From: Tenacibaculum sp. 190524A05c | Lineage (GTDB): Bacteria; Bacteroidota; Bacteroidia; Flavobacteriales; Flavobacteriaceae | Length of the DNA: 64,000 nucleotides | Assembly: GCF_964036595.1 (NCBI RefSeq) | Contig: NZ_OZ038523.1 | Coordinates: 710,501 to 774,500 of the forward strand | Direction of reading: 5' to 3' | Shown: piece by piece, positions 36,391 through 44,601 of the stretch | Layout: each line of letters opens with the position of its first letter | Numbering within the stretch: position 1 is the stretch's first letter | The notes under the pieces: generated by a model | Told to the model about the DNA's origin: nothing | What the model saw: only the letters and a program-made list of their open reading frames with translations | Database searches by the model: none | Translations under genes and position numbers: made by a program

Positions 36391-36999
36391 ATGCAAACGA
36401 AAATGAATATAATTAAATTACTTCTCAAACTGACCTTTATAATAATTTATGGAGTTTCATATTCTCAAGTTGAGATTATAGGATATGTAAAATCCTCTAT
36501 TACAGGTGTAAAACCAATTTCAGAAATTTATATTGAACTCTTAAAAAGTAAAAAGCCTCTTTTAGAGAGAATGACAATGGCAGACAGCCTAGGTTTTTTT
36601 CGAATTAAAAATCTGAAACCAAATAAAATTTACGAAATTCAAATCTCTGTATCAGGTTATAATAATCATACTTTTAAAATAAAAACCAATGAAGGAATAA
36701 CTAAAACTACTCTAACCATAGATACTGATTGTGAATATAGTGCCGAACAAGCAGAAAAAGATTGGAAAAATGGAAGACCTAAATTACTTTTATTCGGCTC
36801 AATTGTACCAACAGGCAATTCTCAATATGACATTAAGTTTGAAAAAAGCTATGGAATAGAATATTTTGATTTTGGTTGCACTCCTCCAACTGCAGAATGT
36901 ATAAAAATATACAATGAACGAATCTTTAGATTTATGGATGAAAAATATGGAAAAAAATGGCGAAGTAAAGTTCGTTCAGATGTTGAATATTTAGATTGA
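36391..36999 (+). CDS. Secreted protein with carboxypeptidase-regulatory-like (Ig-fold) domain
   Basis: 202 residues. After the signal peptide (FIIIYGVSYSQ) comes a CarboxypepD_reg-like beta sandwich (IIGYVKSSITGVKPISEIYIEL, LGFFRIKNLKPNKIYEIQIS). The C-terminal part FEKSYGIEYFDFGCTPPTAEC and FMDEKYGKKWRSKVRSDV is a conserved block I have seen attached to this domain in Bacteroidota. Starts at 36391 and 36403 are both possible. Function unknown. Confidence 0.72.
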   Translation: MQTKMNIIKLLLKLTFIIIYGVSYSQVEIIGYVKSSITGVKPISEIYIELLKSKKPLLERMTMADSLGFFRIKNLKPNKIYEIQISVSGYNNHTFKIKTNEGITKTTLTIDTDCEYSAEQAEKDWKNGRPKLLLFGSIVPTGNSQYDIKFEKSYGIEYFDFGCTPPTAECIKIYNERIFRFMDEKYGKKWRSKVRSDVEYLD

Positions 37000-37157
37000 A
37001 ATAACATTTTTAAACTAGTTTTATAATTAATGTTGGTTAACTTTACTAAGTAACAATTCAATCTTATTAATTATCTTTCCGCAACATCTGAAAAGAACTC
37101 ACATCCTTTTCATTCAAAAAATTAGACATAAATACGTTACAATAATTAAAAAAATCG
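37000..37157 (+). repeat. attC-like intergenic element 6
   Basis: It contains ATAATTAAT (about 37023-37031) and its inverted copy ATTAATTAT within the recurrent CAATCTTATTAATTATCTTTC motif (37059-37079). CCGCAACATCTGAAAAGAAC and a right-hand ACGTTACAAT follow. It is clearly related to the elements at 33568 and 38783. Confidence 0.5.
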
Positions 37158-37619
37158 ATGAAAAAGAAATTACTAATTCTTACATTATTAATAATATCAT
37201 CTTGTTACCCTGTAAAAGAAATTATATCAGAAAATTATAAAATAGATAATGATTTAGAATTTACAATACTTAAATATTCAGAACCAACAAATAATCCAGG
37301 TTATATTAGAAGTAACGATGACAAATTCATTACTTTAAAAATTAAAATGACCAATAAAAGTTTAAATTCTAGGGTGGTAAAATTTGATAAATACTATCTG
37401 GTTAACGACAAAAAGAATTTTAGAGCACCTTTATGGAAAGTTAACAGATTTGTAGAAAAATTATACACTGAAAATAAGAGTGTAAAATTTAACGGATTAG
37501 AGACAAAAAATCTTTACCTGAAATTTTTGGTTCCAAAAAAGGAACAAATAAATTATTTGATTTTTGATGATCAATTAATTGAATTAAAGTTCGGGAAAAT
37601 AAAAAAAACAATGTTTTAA
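37158..37619 (+). CDS. Hypothetical lipoprotein, 153 residues
   Basis: The lipobox is LLIISSCYPVK. The mature domain looks like an Ig/DUF4352-type beta sandwich (FITLKIKMTNKSLNSRVVKFDKYYLV, GLETKNLYLKFLVPK). Function unknown. It lies between two copies of the repeated intergenic element. Confidence 0.68.
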   Translation: MKKKLLILTLLIISSCYPVKEIISENYKIDNDLEFTILKYSEPTNNPGYIRSNDDKFITLKIKMTNKSLNSRVVKFDKYYLVNDKKNFRAPLWKVNRFVEKLYTENKSVKFNGLETKNLYLKFLVPKKEQINYLIFDDQLIELKFGKIKKTMF

Positions 37620-37734
37620 AACTATTGCCAACAACGTGCATAATTAATTGTGGCTAAATTTTCTCCGAGGAAATTCAATCTTATTAATTATCTTTCCCTC
37701 AAAAAAAACACCCACAAAAAAGTTGCCTACAATT
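37620..37734 (+). repeat. attC-like intergenic element 7
   Basis: The left end TTGCCAACAACGTGCATAAT and the right end AAAGTTGCCTACAATT carry AAC/GTT and CCAAC/GTTGCC pairing. The interior has ATAATTAAT and the inverted TTATTAATTATCTTTC (37681-37696). Confidence 0.5.
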
Positions 37735-38724
37735 ATGAAAAACAGCATTCTCACAATAATATTTCTTTTAATTACAATCTTTAATTTTGGACAAGAAAGA
37801 ATGTATGTAACGGCCGAAAGTGGATTAGTAGTAAGAGAAAAACCATCACTAAAGTCAAACAAAATTTTTCATCTTCCAAAAAATACAATGACTTATATTT
37901 CAAAGAAAACTGGTATAAATTTAGTTATTTCAGATGAAGGAAAAGAAATTAATGGAGAATGGTTGAAAATATATGGTTTTGATAATAAAAATACACAAGG
38001 CTATGTTTTTGGAGGTTTCTTGACAGACGAAAAACCTGAAATTTGGTATTCTGGAAAACAAGCATATTATAAAACTTACGATTATGATAATCAACAAGAA
38101 GGAACTTTTAAATCAAATAGTATATCTGAAAAATACCTGAATCAAAAATTACCAAGTATTGAACCAAATATAGAAATCTTAAACCCAAAAGAATTTCCTT
38201 ACTTTCTTAATCCACAAAACACAAAAATTGTGCTTTTCGAAAACCATAAATTGAATAGTTTAAAACCGGCTGGAATTTTAAATAGTTTGACTCAAGTAAG
38301 AATTGACTCAACTTTTTATAAACTAAAATTTAGGGATTACACTAACTGTGTTTGGAATAGAATTAATATCAACGGAAAATATTATTACACAGATATAGAT
38401 ATTCACGACTTTTCTTTATCGAAAGAATTACCGAATCTTAATCAAAAAGTTAAAATTGTTGGTCAGTATGATGGTTATGATGGAGCTTATCATTTAGGTT
38501 ATCCTGAATATTTTTTTATGATTTTTACTAATCGGGAAAATAAAGTGATTTATAAAACAAAAGTTCTTGATTTCCATCTTAATAACGAATTTGCTATGGA
38601 AGAGGATATTTTGAATATAAAATGGAATGAAAAAAATAATTCCTACGAAATAACTCTAATTGGAGCTGAACAAAAAACCAAAATTAGCTGGAATGGAAAA
38701 ACATCTGAAATAAAAAAACTATAG
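37735..38724 (+). CDS. Secreted protein with N-terminal SH3b domain
   Basis: 329 residues from the ATG at 37735; the longer frame starting at 37648 runs through the intergenic repeat and is rejected. The signal peptide is FLLITIFNFGQE. The bacterial SH3 domain covers about residues 20-105 (YVTAESGLVVREKPSLKSNKI, GYVFGGFL). The remaining 220 residues are of unknown fold, with a KVKIVGQYDGYDGAYHLGYP segment. SH3b domains often bind cell-wall or protein ligands. Function unknown. Confidence 0.76.
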   Translation: MKNSILTIIFLLITIFNFGQERMYVTAESGLVVREKPSLKSNKIFHLPKNTMTYISKKTGINLVISDEGKEINGEWLKIYGFDNKNTQGYVFGGFLTDEKPEIWYSGKQAYYKTYDYDNQQEGTFKSNSISEKYLNQKLPSIEPNIEILNPKEFPYFLNPQNTKIVLFENHKLNSLKPAGILNSLTQVRIDSTFYKLKFRDYTNCVWNRININGKYYYTDIDIHDFSLSKELPNLNQKVKIVGQYDGYDGAYHLGYPEYFFMIFTNRENKVIYKTKVLDFHLNNEFAMEEDILNIKWNEKNNSYEITLIGAEQKTKISWNGKTSEIKKL

Positions 38725-38875
38725 GTAATACCTTTATAATTTATTGCGGCTCTACTGAAGTTTCGGGATCTCATCGGTATCTCAATCTTTTTAAATATCT
38801 TTCCACAACATCGGAAAACAACTCACGCCCTATTCCCGCAAAAAATCATATATAATTACGTTCGAGAACATAAAA
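38725..38875 (+). repeat. attC-like intergenic element 8
   Basis: It contains CAATCTTTTTAAATATCTTTC (38783-38803), then CCACAACATCGGAAAACAAC and a right-hand ACGTTCGAGA. The inner inverted repeat is CTGAAGTTTCGGGATCTCAT-like, shared with the element at 33535. The left AAC motif is degenerate. Confidence 0.42.
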
Positions 38876-39421
38876 ATGAAACTTAATTATAAAACTTATA
38901 ACAAAAAAAGAAATATCTATTATACAATTACAAGTATAATTGGAATGTCACTTTGCGTGTGGATTATAGAACTATATCAAAAAACCTTTGTAGAGCTTTA
39001 TATTCTTTTTGTAATTGTATTAGGAGTTGGACTAATTGCAACTTTAATAGACTTCAAGTATTACAAAAAGACCTATTCACTTAAAGGATTCTCATCTATT
39101 TTCTTCGCTTTTTTGACAAACCTGAGCATATGGGGATTTACAACTTGTGCTTTATTTATGACAAGTAATTATTATTTCGAAAAGTCTAAGTCTAGGTTTA
39201 AGACTTATGAAATTATAGACCGATATTCAATCATTGGAAGCAAAAGAAATCGATCCGAAAGTACTCCGGTTTTTCAAATTCTACATAAAGTAAAGATAAA
39301 AGATATATATTTTGGGAATGACTTTTATAAAGATATGAATTCATTCAAAAATATTGAACTTGAAATAAAACAAGGCTTTTGGAAATTTGATATATTGATT
39401 AATAAAAAACTAAAAAAATAA
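38876..39421 (+). CDS. Hypothetical membrane protein, 181 residues
   Basis: Three hydrophobic segments (about residues 14-31, 36-57 and 74-99) are followed by a soluble C-terminal domain (YEIIDRYSIIGSKRNRSESTPVF, LEIKQGFWKFDILINKK). I do not recognise the family. It stands alone between intergenic elements. Confidence 0.65.
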   Translation: MKLNYKTYNKKRNIYYTITSIIGMSLCVWIIELYQKTFVELYILFVIVLGVGLIATLIDFKYYKKTYSLKGFSSIFFAFLTNLSIWGFTTCALFMTSNYYFEKSKSRFKTYEIIDRYSIIGSKRNRSESTPVFQILHKVKIKDIYFGNDFYKDMNSFKNIELEIKQGFWKFDILINKKLKK

Positions 39422-39486
39422 AGTATCCCAAGAGAGTATATAATTAATTTAGAATGTCCTGAAACTTCAGAACTTTAAACAAAATT

Positions 39487-39510
39487 CAATTTTATTAATT
39501 ATCTTCCCTG
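39487..39510 (+). repeat. Recurrent motif copy before the 292-residue gene
   Basis: CAATTTTATTAATTATCTTC is preceded 40-50 nt upstream by the inverted ATAATTAATTTAG. It is a short version of the repeated intergenic element and ends close to the next ATG (39514). Confidence 0.45.
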
Positions 39511-39513
39511 AAT

Positions 39514-40392
39514 ATGAAAAGATTGCTTCTAATAATATTTAGTTTCATAATTAACTTTTGTTCTTCTCAAACAAAAAAACAACTAATTGATTCAATAATT
39601 AAAGTCAATATAGTAGAATCTAATTGTATTGGATACGGTTGCATGCCTAGTACACAATACAAAAGATTTCAGAATCTAAAACAAAAACTAACTCAAAAAG
39701 AACTAAGTGAATTATTAAAACACGACAACCCTACAATACGAACTTACACCTCTATTGAATTTATTCAGTCTGGTAAAGGAAATCTTCCTGAAATGTTATC
39801 AACTGAATTACAAAAAAATGAAATGGTTGAAACTTTTGAAGGCTGCATAATAGACATTGAACCAATTTCATCAATAATTTATCACGAATATTGGAATAAA
39901 ATCAGAATTAAAGCTTCTCGAAAAGTTAACGGGAATAATTACGAACAAGATTTAGCTATGAAAAAGGCTCTTGCGACTGACTTGATTATAGAAAAATTAG
40001 ATAGTGTAATTATCTATTCAAAGAAAGAAATTTATTGGTTGCTTTATAATAGAACATTCGAAAACAGAAAACATAAAAAAAGTTATTTACCTCGAATTAA
40101 GGAATTGGCTTTTAAAGAAAATAATGCTTATGCATTTGATTATTTGAAAAAACACTACTATTCAGAATACTCGAATGAATTGGAAAACTATTTAAAAAAT
40201 GACTTTCCAAATGCAAAATTTAAAACCGACAATGAAGTTTTCAATTTGCACTCTTTTATTAAAATATTATTGGAAAGTAAAAATGATGATTATAAAAATA
40301 TTACAATCGAAAAACTAAAAACCAATCAAAGTTGGAAAAAACATAAAGGTTGGTTCAATACCACTTTGAAAAAACATGGAATTGAACTCTGA
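39514..40392 (+). CDS. Secreted HEAT-like hypothetical protein
   Basis: 292 residues with a signal peptide (LLIIFSFIINFCSSQ), possibly a lipoprotein through FCSS. The region LTQKELSELLKHDNPTIRTYTSIEF looks like one HEAT-type helical repeat, and the rest is helical and Lys/Asn-rich. A CIGYGCMPS segment near residue 45 may form a disulfide. Function unknown. Confidence 0.65.
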   Translation: MKRLLLIIFSFIINFCSSQTKKQLIDSIIKVNIVESNCIGYGCMPSTQYKRFQNLKQKLTQKELSELLKHDNPTIRTYTSIEFIQSGKGNLPEMLSTELQKNEMVETFEGCIIDIEPISSIIYHEYWNKIRIKASRKVNGNNYEQDLAMKKALATDLIIEKLDSVIIYSKKEIYWLLYNRTFENRKHKKSYLPRIKELAFKENNAYAFDYLKKHYYSEYSNELENYLKNDFPNAKFKTDNEVFNLHSFIKILLESKNDDYKNITIEKLKTNQSWKKHKGWFNTTLKKHGIEL

Positions 40393-40453
40393 AAAAGTTC
40401 TTCACAAAACAATGAATAAACCTAATTAGCCTCTATTCGATATCTTCCAAATC

Positions 40454-40502
40454 AATTCGCTAGTTACTAATACAAATTCTTACACAAAAAATGTAACTTT
40501 AA
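40454..40502 (+). repeat. 49-nt direct repeat, copy A
   Basis: The sequence starting AATTCGCTAGTTACTAATAC matches the stretch at 42824-42872 with one mismatch in 49 positions. Both lie inside intergenic elements before unrelated genes. Confidence 0.85.
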
Positions 40503-40562
40503 TCCCGAAAAAAAGGTTATACAAAGGCGTTCCGGTTATTTAAAAAACAAGTAAAATACACT

Positions 40563-41252
40563 ATGAAATTTAAGAAGTTAAAACTGTATACTAATCAATT
40601 AGAATCAGAATTTGAGTTTTATTCCAAAACTTTAGGTTTTGAAGTTTTAGAACGAAAAAAAAAATATTTTTCTGTAAAAGTTGGTTGGAGTGAATTATCA
40701 TTCGAGAAAAAAGAAAGAGAATATAAATACCATTATTGTTTTTTAATCCCTTCAAATAAACTTAACGAAGCTTTAGAATGGATGGAAAAAAGAACTGAAA
40801 TTATAAATATTGGAAATGGTAAAAAAACTCAAAAATTTGACTCTTGGAATGCTGAATCATTTTACTTTTATGATGCAAGTGGAAATATTGCTGAATTCAT
40901 TGTGCGATACGATTTGAATAATGACGATTCTGACGAATTTGACATTTCTAAAGTTTTAGGAGTAAATGAAATGGGAATGCCCACATCCAATGTTAAAAAA
41001 ATAAATGACCAACTTCGAACTGAGTTACAAACAGAATACTGGAAAGGAGATATTGAACGGTTTGGTACAAATGGTTCACAAGAAGGAATTTTTCTTTTAC
41101 CAAACTACAATTTAAAGGACATTTGGTTTCCAACATCAATAAAAATAAAACCTGAACCTTTTGAAGCAGTTATTGAAAATAAAGAAAGAGAATATCATGT
41201 AGAATATAGAAATGAAAAAATAAAAACTACTACCAATATTGATAATAATTAA
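40563..41252 (+). CDS. VOC (glyoxalase) family protein
   Basis: 229 residues, cytosolic. The first VOC module (about 1-118) has KLYTNQLESEFEFYSKTLGFEVLE and SFYFYDASGNIAEFIVRYD, the latter with the usual metal-ligand Glu position. A second, diverged module follows (LGVNEMGMPTSNVKKINDQL). It could act in resistance or as an isomerase; the substrate is unknown. Stand-alone VOC proteins are common passengers of cassette arrays. Confidence 0.82.
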   Translation: MKFKKLKLYTNQLESEFEFYSKTLGFEVLERKKKYFSVKVGWSELSFEKKEREYKYHYCFLIPSNKLNEALEWMEKRTEIINIGNGKKTQKFDSWNAESFYFYDASGNIAEFIVRYDLNNDDSDEFDISKVLGVNEMGMPTSNVKKINDQLRTELQTEYWKGDIERFGTNGSQEGIFLLPNYNLKDIWFPTSIKIKPEPFEAVIENKEREYHVEYRNEKIKTTTNIDNN

Positions 41253-41304
41253 TACGGGGTTTATTGCATTTTGACAAAGTGGTCATATCATTGTGATTTG
41301 ACTT

Positions 41305-42150
41305 TTGAAAAAGAAAAAATTAACTGAAAACCAAATGAGACGTAAGAATTGGACATCTGAAAAAATATTTAATCGCTTATTGAATAATAAGACTCAAAAA
41401 ACATATTGGGACAATATCTCTGAATTGAGAAAGAGACCAAATCAAGAGGTATTTAGAAAAGCATATGAATTTGCTAAATCCGATTTTGATAAGCAAAAAA
41501 TTATCGGACTTGATGTACTACAACAATTAGGTTTTGACCCAAGATATAATAAAAAAGAAACTGTAGAGTTACATTTTGAACTTCTTGAAAAAGAACAATC
41601 AGACAATGTACTTAAATCAATTTTTCACGGAATTGGACATAATAATGACGAATTGAGTGATAAACAAATTTTAAAACTTCCAGAATTTAAAAATGTTAAA
41701 AACACAGAAGTCAAACACGCTTTGATTTCAGCATTATCAGGTATAGAAAATATTAACACGATCAATGTTTTAATTCAATTTACGAGAGATAAGACTCCTT
41801 CAATCAGAAATTGGGCTACTTTTGGAATAGGAAGTTTATCAGAACTAGACAATTCCGATATTAGAAATGCTTTATGGAACAGGGTAAATGACTCAGACTT
41901 TGAGACAAAATCAGAAGCTATTGTTGGATTGGCAAATAGAAAGGACAGTAGAATTAAGAGCATTATTACTAAAGAACTAGAAAATGGAGATTATGGAACT
42001 CTTCTATTTGAAGCAATTTTAACTATTAAAGACAAAGATTTTATACCTCTTTTAAATAAAAATTTAGAAGTTGCCAAAACGAATGAAGATGACATTAAAA
42101 ATGGTTGGGTACCTGCTTTAGAAAACACAATAAATGAATTAACAAAATAA
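41305..42150 (+). CDS. HEAT-repeat protein
   Basis: 281 residues from a TTG start (41305); the ATG at 41335 is an alternative. Helical HEAT repeats are seen at TEVKHALISALSGIENINTINVLI, TPSIRNWATFGIGSLSELD and DFETKSEAIVGLANRKDSRI. No signal peptide. Probably a protein-binding scaffold; partner unknown. Confidence 0.76.
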   Translation: MKKKKLTENQMRRKNWTSEKIFNRLLNNKTQKTYWDNISELRKRPNQEVFRKAYEFAKSDFDKQKIIGLDVLQQLGFDPRYNKKETVELHFELLEKEQSDNVLKSIFHGIGHNNDELSDKQILKLPEFKNVKNTEVKHALISALSGIENINTINVLIQFTRDKTPSIRNWATFGIGSLSELDNSDIRNALWNRVNDSDFETKSEAIVGLANRKDSRIKSIITKELENGDYGTLLFEAILTIKDKDFIPLLNKNLEVAKTNEDDIKNGWVPALENTINELTK

Positions 42151-42232
42151 CAAACGTACAACAATGTGTATAGCGGATTGTTCCCTTCGGGATACTACGT
42201 CATCATACACGGAACGTTAGCTACCATAAGAA
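42151..42232 (+). repeat. attC-like intergenic element 9
   Basis: The best-formed example: GTACAAC (42156-42162) and TGTGTAT (42165-42171) on the left; ATACAC (42205-42210) and ACGTTAGCTAC on the right; central TCCC/GGGA hairpin (42182-42192). It occupies the whole 82-nt gap between two genes. Confidence 0.55.
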
Positions 42233-42769
42233 ATGACAACTCTCGATTTATTAACTACATTTTGGAAAAATTGGATAATGCTTCCGTCATTTATATTAGG
42301 AATTATCGGATTCTTCTTTTTTGTTTATTCTGTCTCTAATGAAAACATAAAGAGGAAAAAATCAAAAATAACTGGAATTTCTTTACTGATATTCTTTGCT
42401 TTTAATTGGTTTATTGGTTTTAGTTTAGCGTGGAGTCTTGAAACACTTGCCAAAAATGAATTAATTAACTTTTTAAACCAACCTAATATCGAAATTGAAA
42501 TTAATGGTGAGAAACTAGTTCCTGAATACTTAACAAGAGTTATTAGTGAATTAAAAAAAATTGAAAATTTAACAGCACATCATTCGCACCCTACAGATGA
42601 AATTGAATTAAAAATATCATCTGAAGAAGATTCTATGACACTAGTAGTTAGGCAAGATTCCGAAAAGAAATATGAATTTTGGGTATTTTCAAATAAGTAT
42701 AATCATACTAAAGAAAATATAATTGGAAAATTGAATACTTTAGTGTTTATTAAATATTTCGGTGGCTAA
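42233..42769 (+). CDS. Hypothetical membrane protein, 178 residues
   Basis: Two N-terminal transmembrane helices (about residues 14-34 and 47-70) precede a soluble domain (EIEINGEKLVPEYLTRVISELKK, TLVVRQDSEKKYEFWVF). Family not recognised. Confidence 0.65.
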   Translation: MTTLDLLTTFWKNWIMLPSFILGIIGFFFFVYSVSNENIKRKKSKITGISLLIFFAFNWFIGFSLAWSLETLAKNELINFLNQPNIEIEINGEKLVPEYLTRVISELKKIENLTAHHSHPTDEIELKISSEEDSMTLVVRQDSEKKYEFWVFSNKYNHTKENIIGKLNTLVFIKYFGG

Positions 42770-42823
42770 CAATATACAACCACAATTATAGCGGATTCGA
42801 CTACGCCCGAATAAATTCGCTAG

Positions 42824-42872
42824 TTACTAATACAAACTCTTACACAAAAAATGTAACTTTAAGCCGAATCAA
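42824..42872 (+). repeat. 49-nt direct repeat, copy B
   Basis: The second copy of the 40454-40502 sequence, with one mismatch. It sits within an element that begins GCTAACAATATACAACC after the preceding stop and ends near ATCGTTAAAC; GGATTCG (left) and CGAATC (right) can pair around the repeat. Confidence 0.85.
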
Positions 42873-42908
42873 TCGTTAAACAAATAAATTTGGTTTAATT
42901 AATAGAAA

Positions 42909-43400
42909 ATGCCACATTCTATAGTTGCTATTATAACAAAAGATAAAATTGATAAAGAAAGAGCTGAATATTATGATTTAATTCTCTTCTCAGAAAATAA
43001 CTTTACAGTAATTGGGTTAAGCGGATCGCATTCAGAATATTGGGCAAAAAAATTAAACATTTATGATGATTACAGTGATTTCTTTGGATATCCTGATGGT
43101 GTTTTTATAAATATAACTTTAAAAATGACTGAAGATATTGGGATCAAGAAGTTTGCATTAGTTGCGACTGATTATTTTGGTGGCTTGGGTACTCAAGCCG
43201 GTCGGATATTTGAAAACGGAAATGAAATATTCCTGGATGGATATAATGATCAAGAGCCGCTATTTAAAGGAACTAGTATAAATATTGCACTGAAATATAT
43301 TGGAGTGAAAAGGGGTAAAAAGTCAGACGAATTCGACACCATTAACTTATCTAAATATAGATCATTTGAAAAATATTATATAAAATATGATAATGAATAA
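42909..43400 (+). CDS. Hypothetical protein, 163 residues
   Basis: A soluble protein with no signal peptide. It opens MPHSIVAIITKDKID and carries the segments ALVATDYFGGLGTQAGRIFENG and INIALKYIGVKRGKKSDEFD. I do not recognise the family. The next gene (AraC-type) follows after 24 nt with no intergenic element, so the two may be co-transcribed. Confidence 0.65.
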   Translation: MPHSIVAIITKDKIDKERAEYYDLILFSENNFTVIGLSGSHSEYWAKKLNIYDDYSDFFGYPDGVFINITLKMTEDIGIKKFALVATDYFGGLGTQAGRIFENGNEIFLDGYNDQEPLFKGTSINIALKYIGVKRGKKSDEFDTINLSKYRSFEKYYIKYDNE

Positions 43401-43424
43401 CTAAAAACCAACGAACAAAAAATC

Positions 43425-44516
43425 TTGCAATCTATTCAAATCCCTTTTTTAGAAATTATAGCACTTCTATCCGTCCTTCATTGTTTAGTCTTAAGCTTGG
43501 TCATTCTTTTCTCAAAATTTTTTAGAAGTAAACATAATAACTACTTAGGATATACTTTATTGATTATTGCTATTGTTGGTATTAACAATTGGTTTTGGGA
43601 TAGAGGCTCAAACCCAACAATTATTAGTTTATTAGATCTATTTCTTTGGCAATTTCTATATCCAGTAACTCTGCTGCATTTTTTTCACAAAACATCGGAG
43701 GATGAAACCAAAAAAATAGTAGGAATCAAATATCTATACCTCCTTTTTATTGTATTAAGTGCTTTTAATAGTGTCATATCTTTAAGTACCATATTCAATT
43801 TATATAGTTTACCTCAAACTATTTGTACTCATGTTGATCAGTTTTATAAAGGAATCAGTTTTTTGTCTGTTATCTTTCCGATGTATACAATTATCCTATC
43901 CTACAGGCTAGTTCTTCACCACAAGGACAATCCAAGTAAAAAATGGTTAAGACAGCTTTGGATTTATTTTTCTATCCTTATGCTATTTGGTGTTGCATTT
44001 GAATTGCATAGATTTTTGTATTCGGAAAAACTACCTTTTACATATTTATGGACCTTTGCTTCTATCTTCCTTTATTGGTTAGTTTATAAAGGGTTTTATC
44101 AGTTTAAATTATCTAATGATAGATATGAAATTAGAACAATTGCTAAAAAAGAGAAAAACCAATTAGCAAGCAACAGAAATACTAAAAACACCCACTTTAA
44201 TAAACTACTACTTTTAATAGAAAAAGAAAAAATTCATCATGATCCAAATCTAAGTAGAGACCATGTTGCAGAACAACTCGAAATTAGTAGTGGATATCTT
44301 TCTCAAATTATAAAAGAAAATACTTCTGGTAGTTTTTCAGACTTTATCAATTATCATCGGGTAAAAGATATCAAAGCATTGATCAAGGATCCGAGATTTG
44401 ATAACTATAGTTTACTTTCTATTGGTTTGGAATGTGGGTTCAATTCTAAAACGTCCTTTTATACCAATTTTAAAAAAGAGACAGGTTTAACACCGAACCA
44501 GTATAAGAACAAATAG
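43425..44516 (+). CDS. Membrane-bound AraC-family transcriptional regulator
   Basis: 363 residues from a TTG start. Seven hydrophobic segments (about residues 8-230) form a membrane domain, and a C-terminal AraC HTH domain follows (about 260-363) with DPNLSRDHVAEQLEISSGYL and LLSIGLECGFNSKTSFYTNF. This architecture is common in Flavobacteriaceae, where a membrane sensor controls a neighbouring gene. The likely target is the S41 peptidase gene 85 nt downstream, but that is inference. Confidence 0.88.
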   Translation: MQSIQIPFLEIIALLSVLHCLVLSLVILFSKFFRSKHNNYLGYTLLIIAIVGINNWFWDRGSNPTIISLLDLFLWQFLYPVTLLHFFHKTSEDETKKIVGIKYLYLLFIVLSAFNSVISLSTIFNLYSLPQTICTHVDQFYKGISFLSVIFPMYTIILSYRLVLHHKDNPSKKWLRQLWIYFSILMLFGVAFELHRFLYSEKLPFTYLWTFASIFLYWLVYKGFYQFKLSNDRYEIRTIAKKEKNQLASNRNTKNTHFNKLLLLIEKEKIHHDPNLSRDHVAEQLEISSGYLSQIIKENTSGSFSDFINYHRVKDIKALIKDPRFDNYSLLSIGLECGFNSKTSFYTNFKKETGLTPNQYKNK

Positions 44517-44570
44517 GTTCTAAATTGTCATAAGTATAGATTTCCGAACTACGCTAACCCAAACAGAATG

Positions 44571-44578
44571 TAGATTTG
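44571..44578 (+). promoter_or_regulatory. Probable -7 element of the S41 peptidase gene
   Basis: TAGATTTG, an exact TAnnTTTG match, lies 24 nt before the ATG. No TTTG is present at the -33 position, as might be expected if an activator such as the upstream AraC protein is needed. Confidence 0.45.
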
Positions 44579-44601
44579 CGGTAAATCTAAATAATTATAA
44601 T

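Noticed and set aside
37644..37862. ORFs on both strands across 37644-37862
   Set aside because: They cover the repeat element; the real gene starts at the ATG 37735 with a signal peptide.
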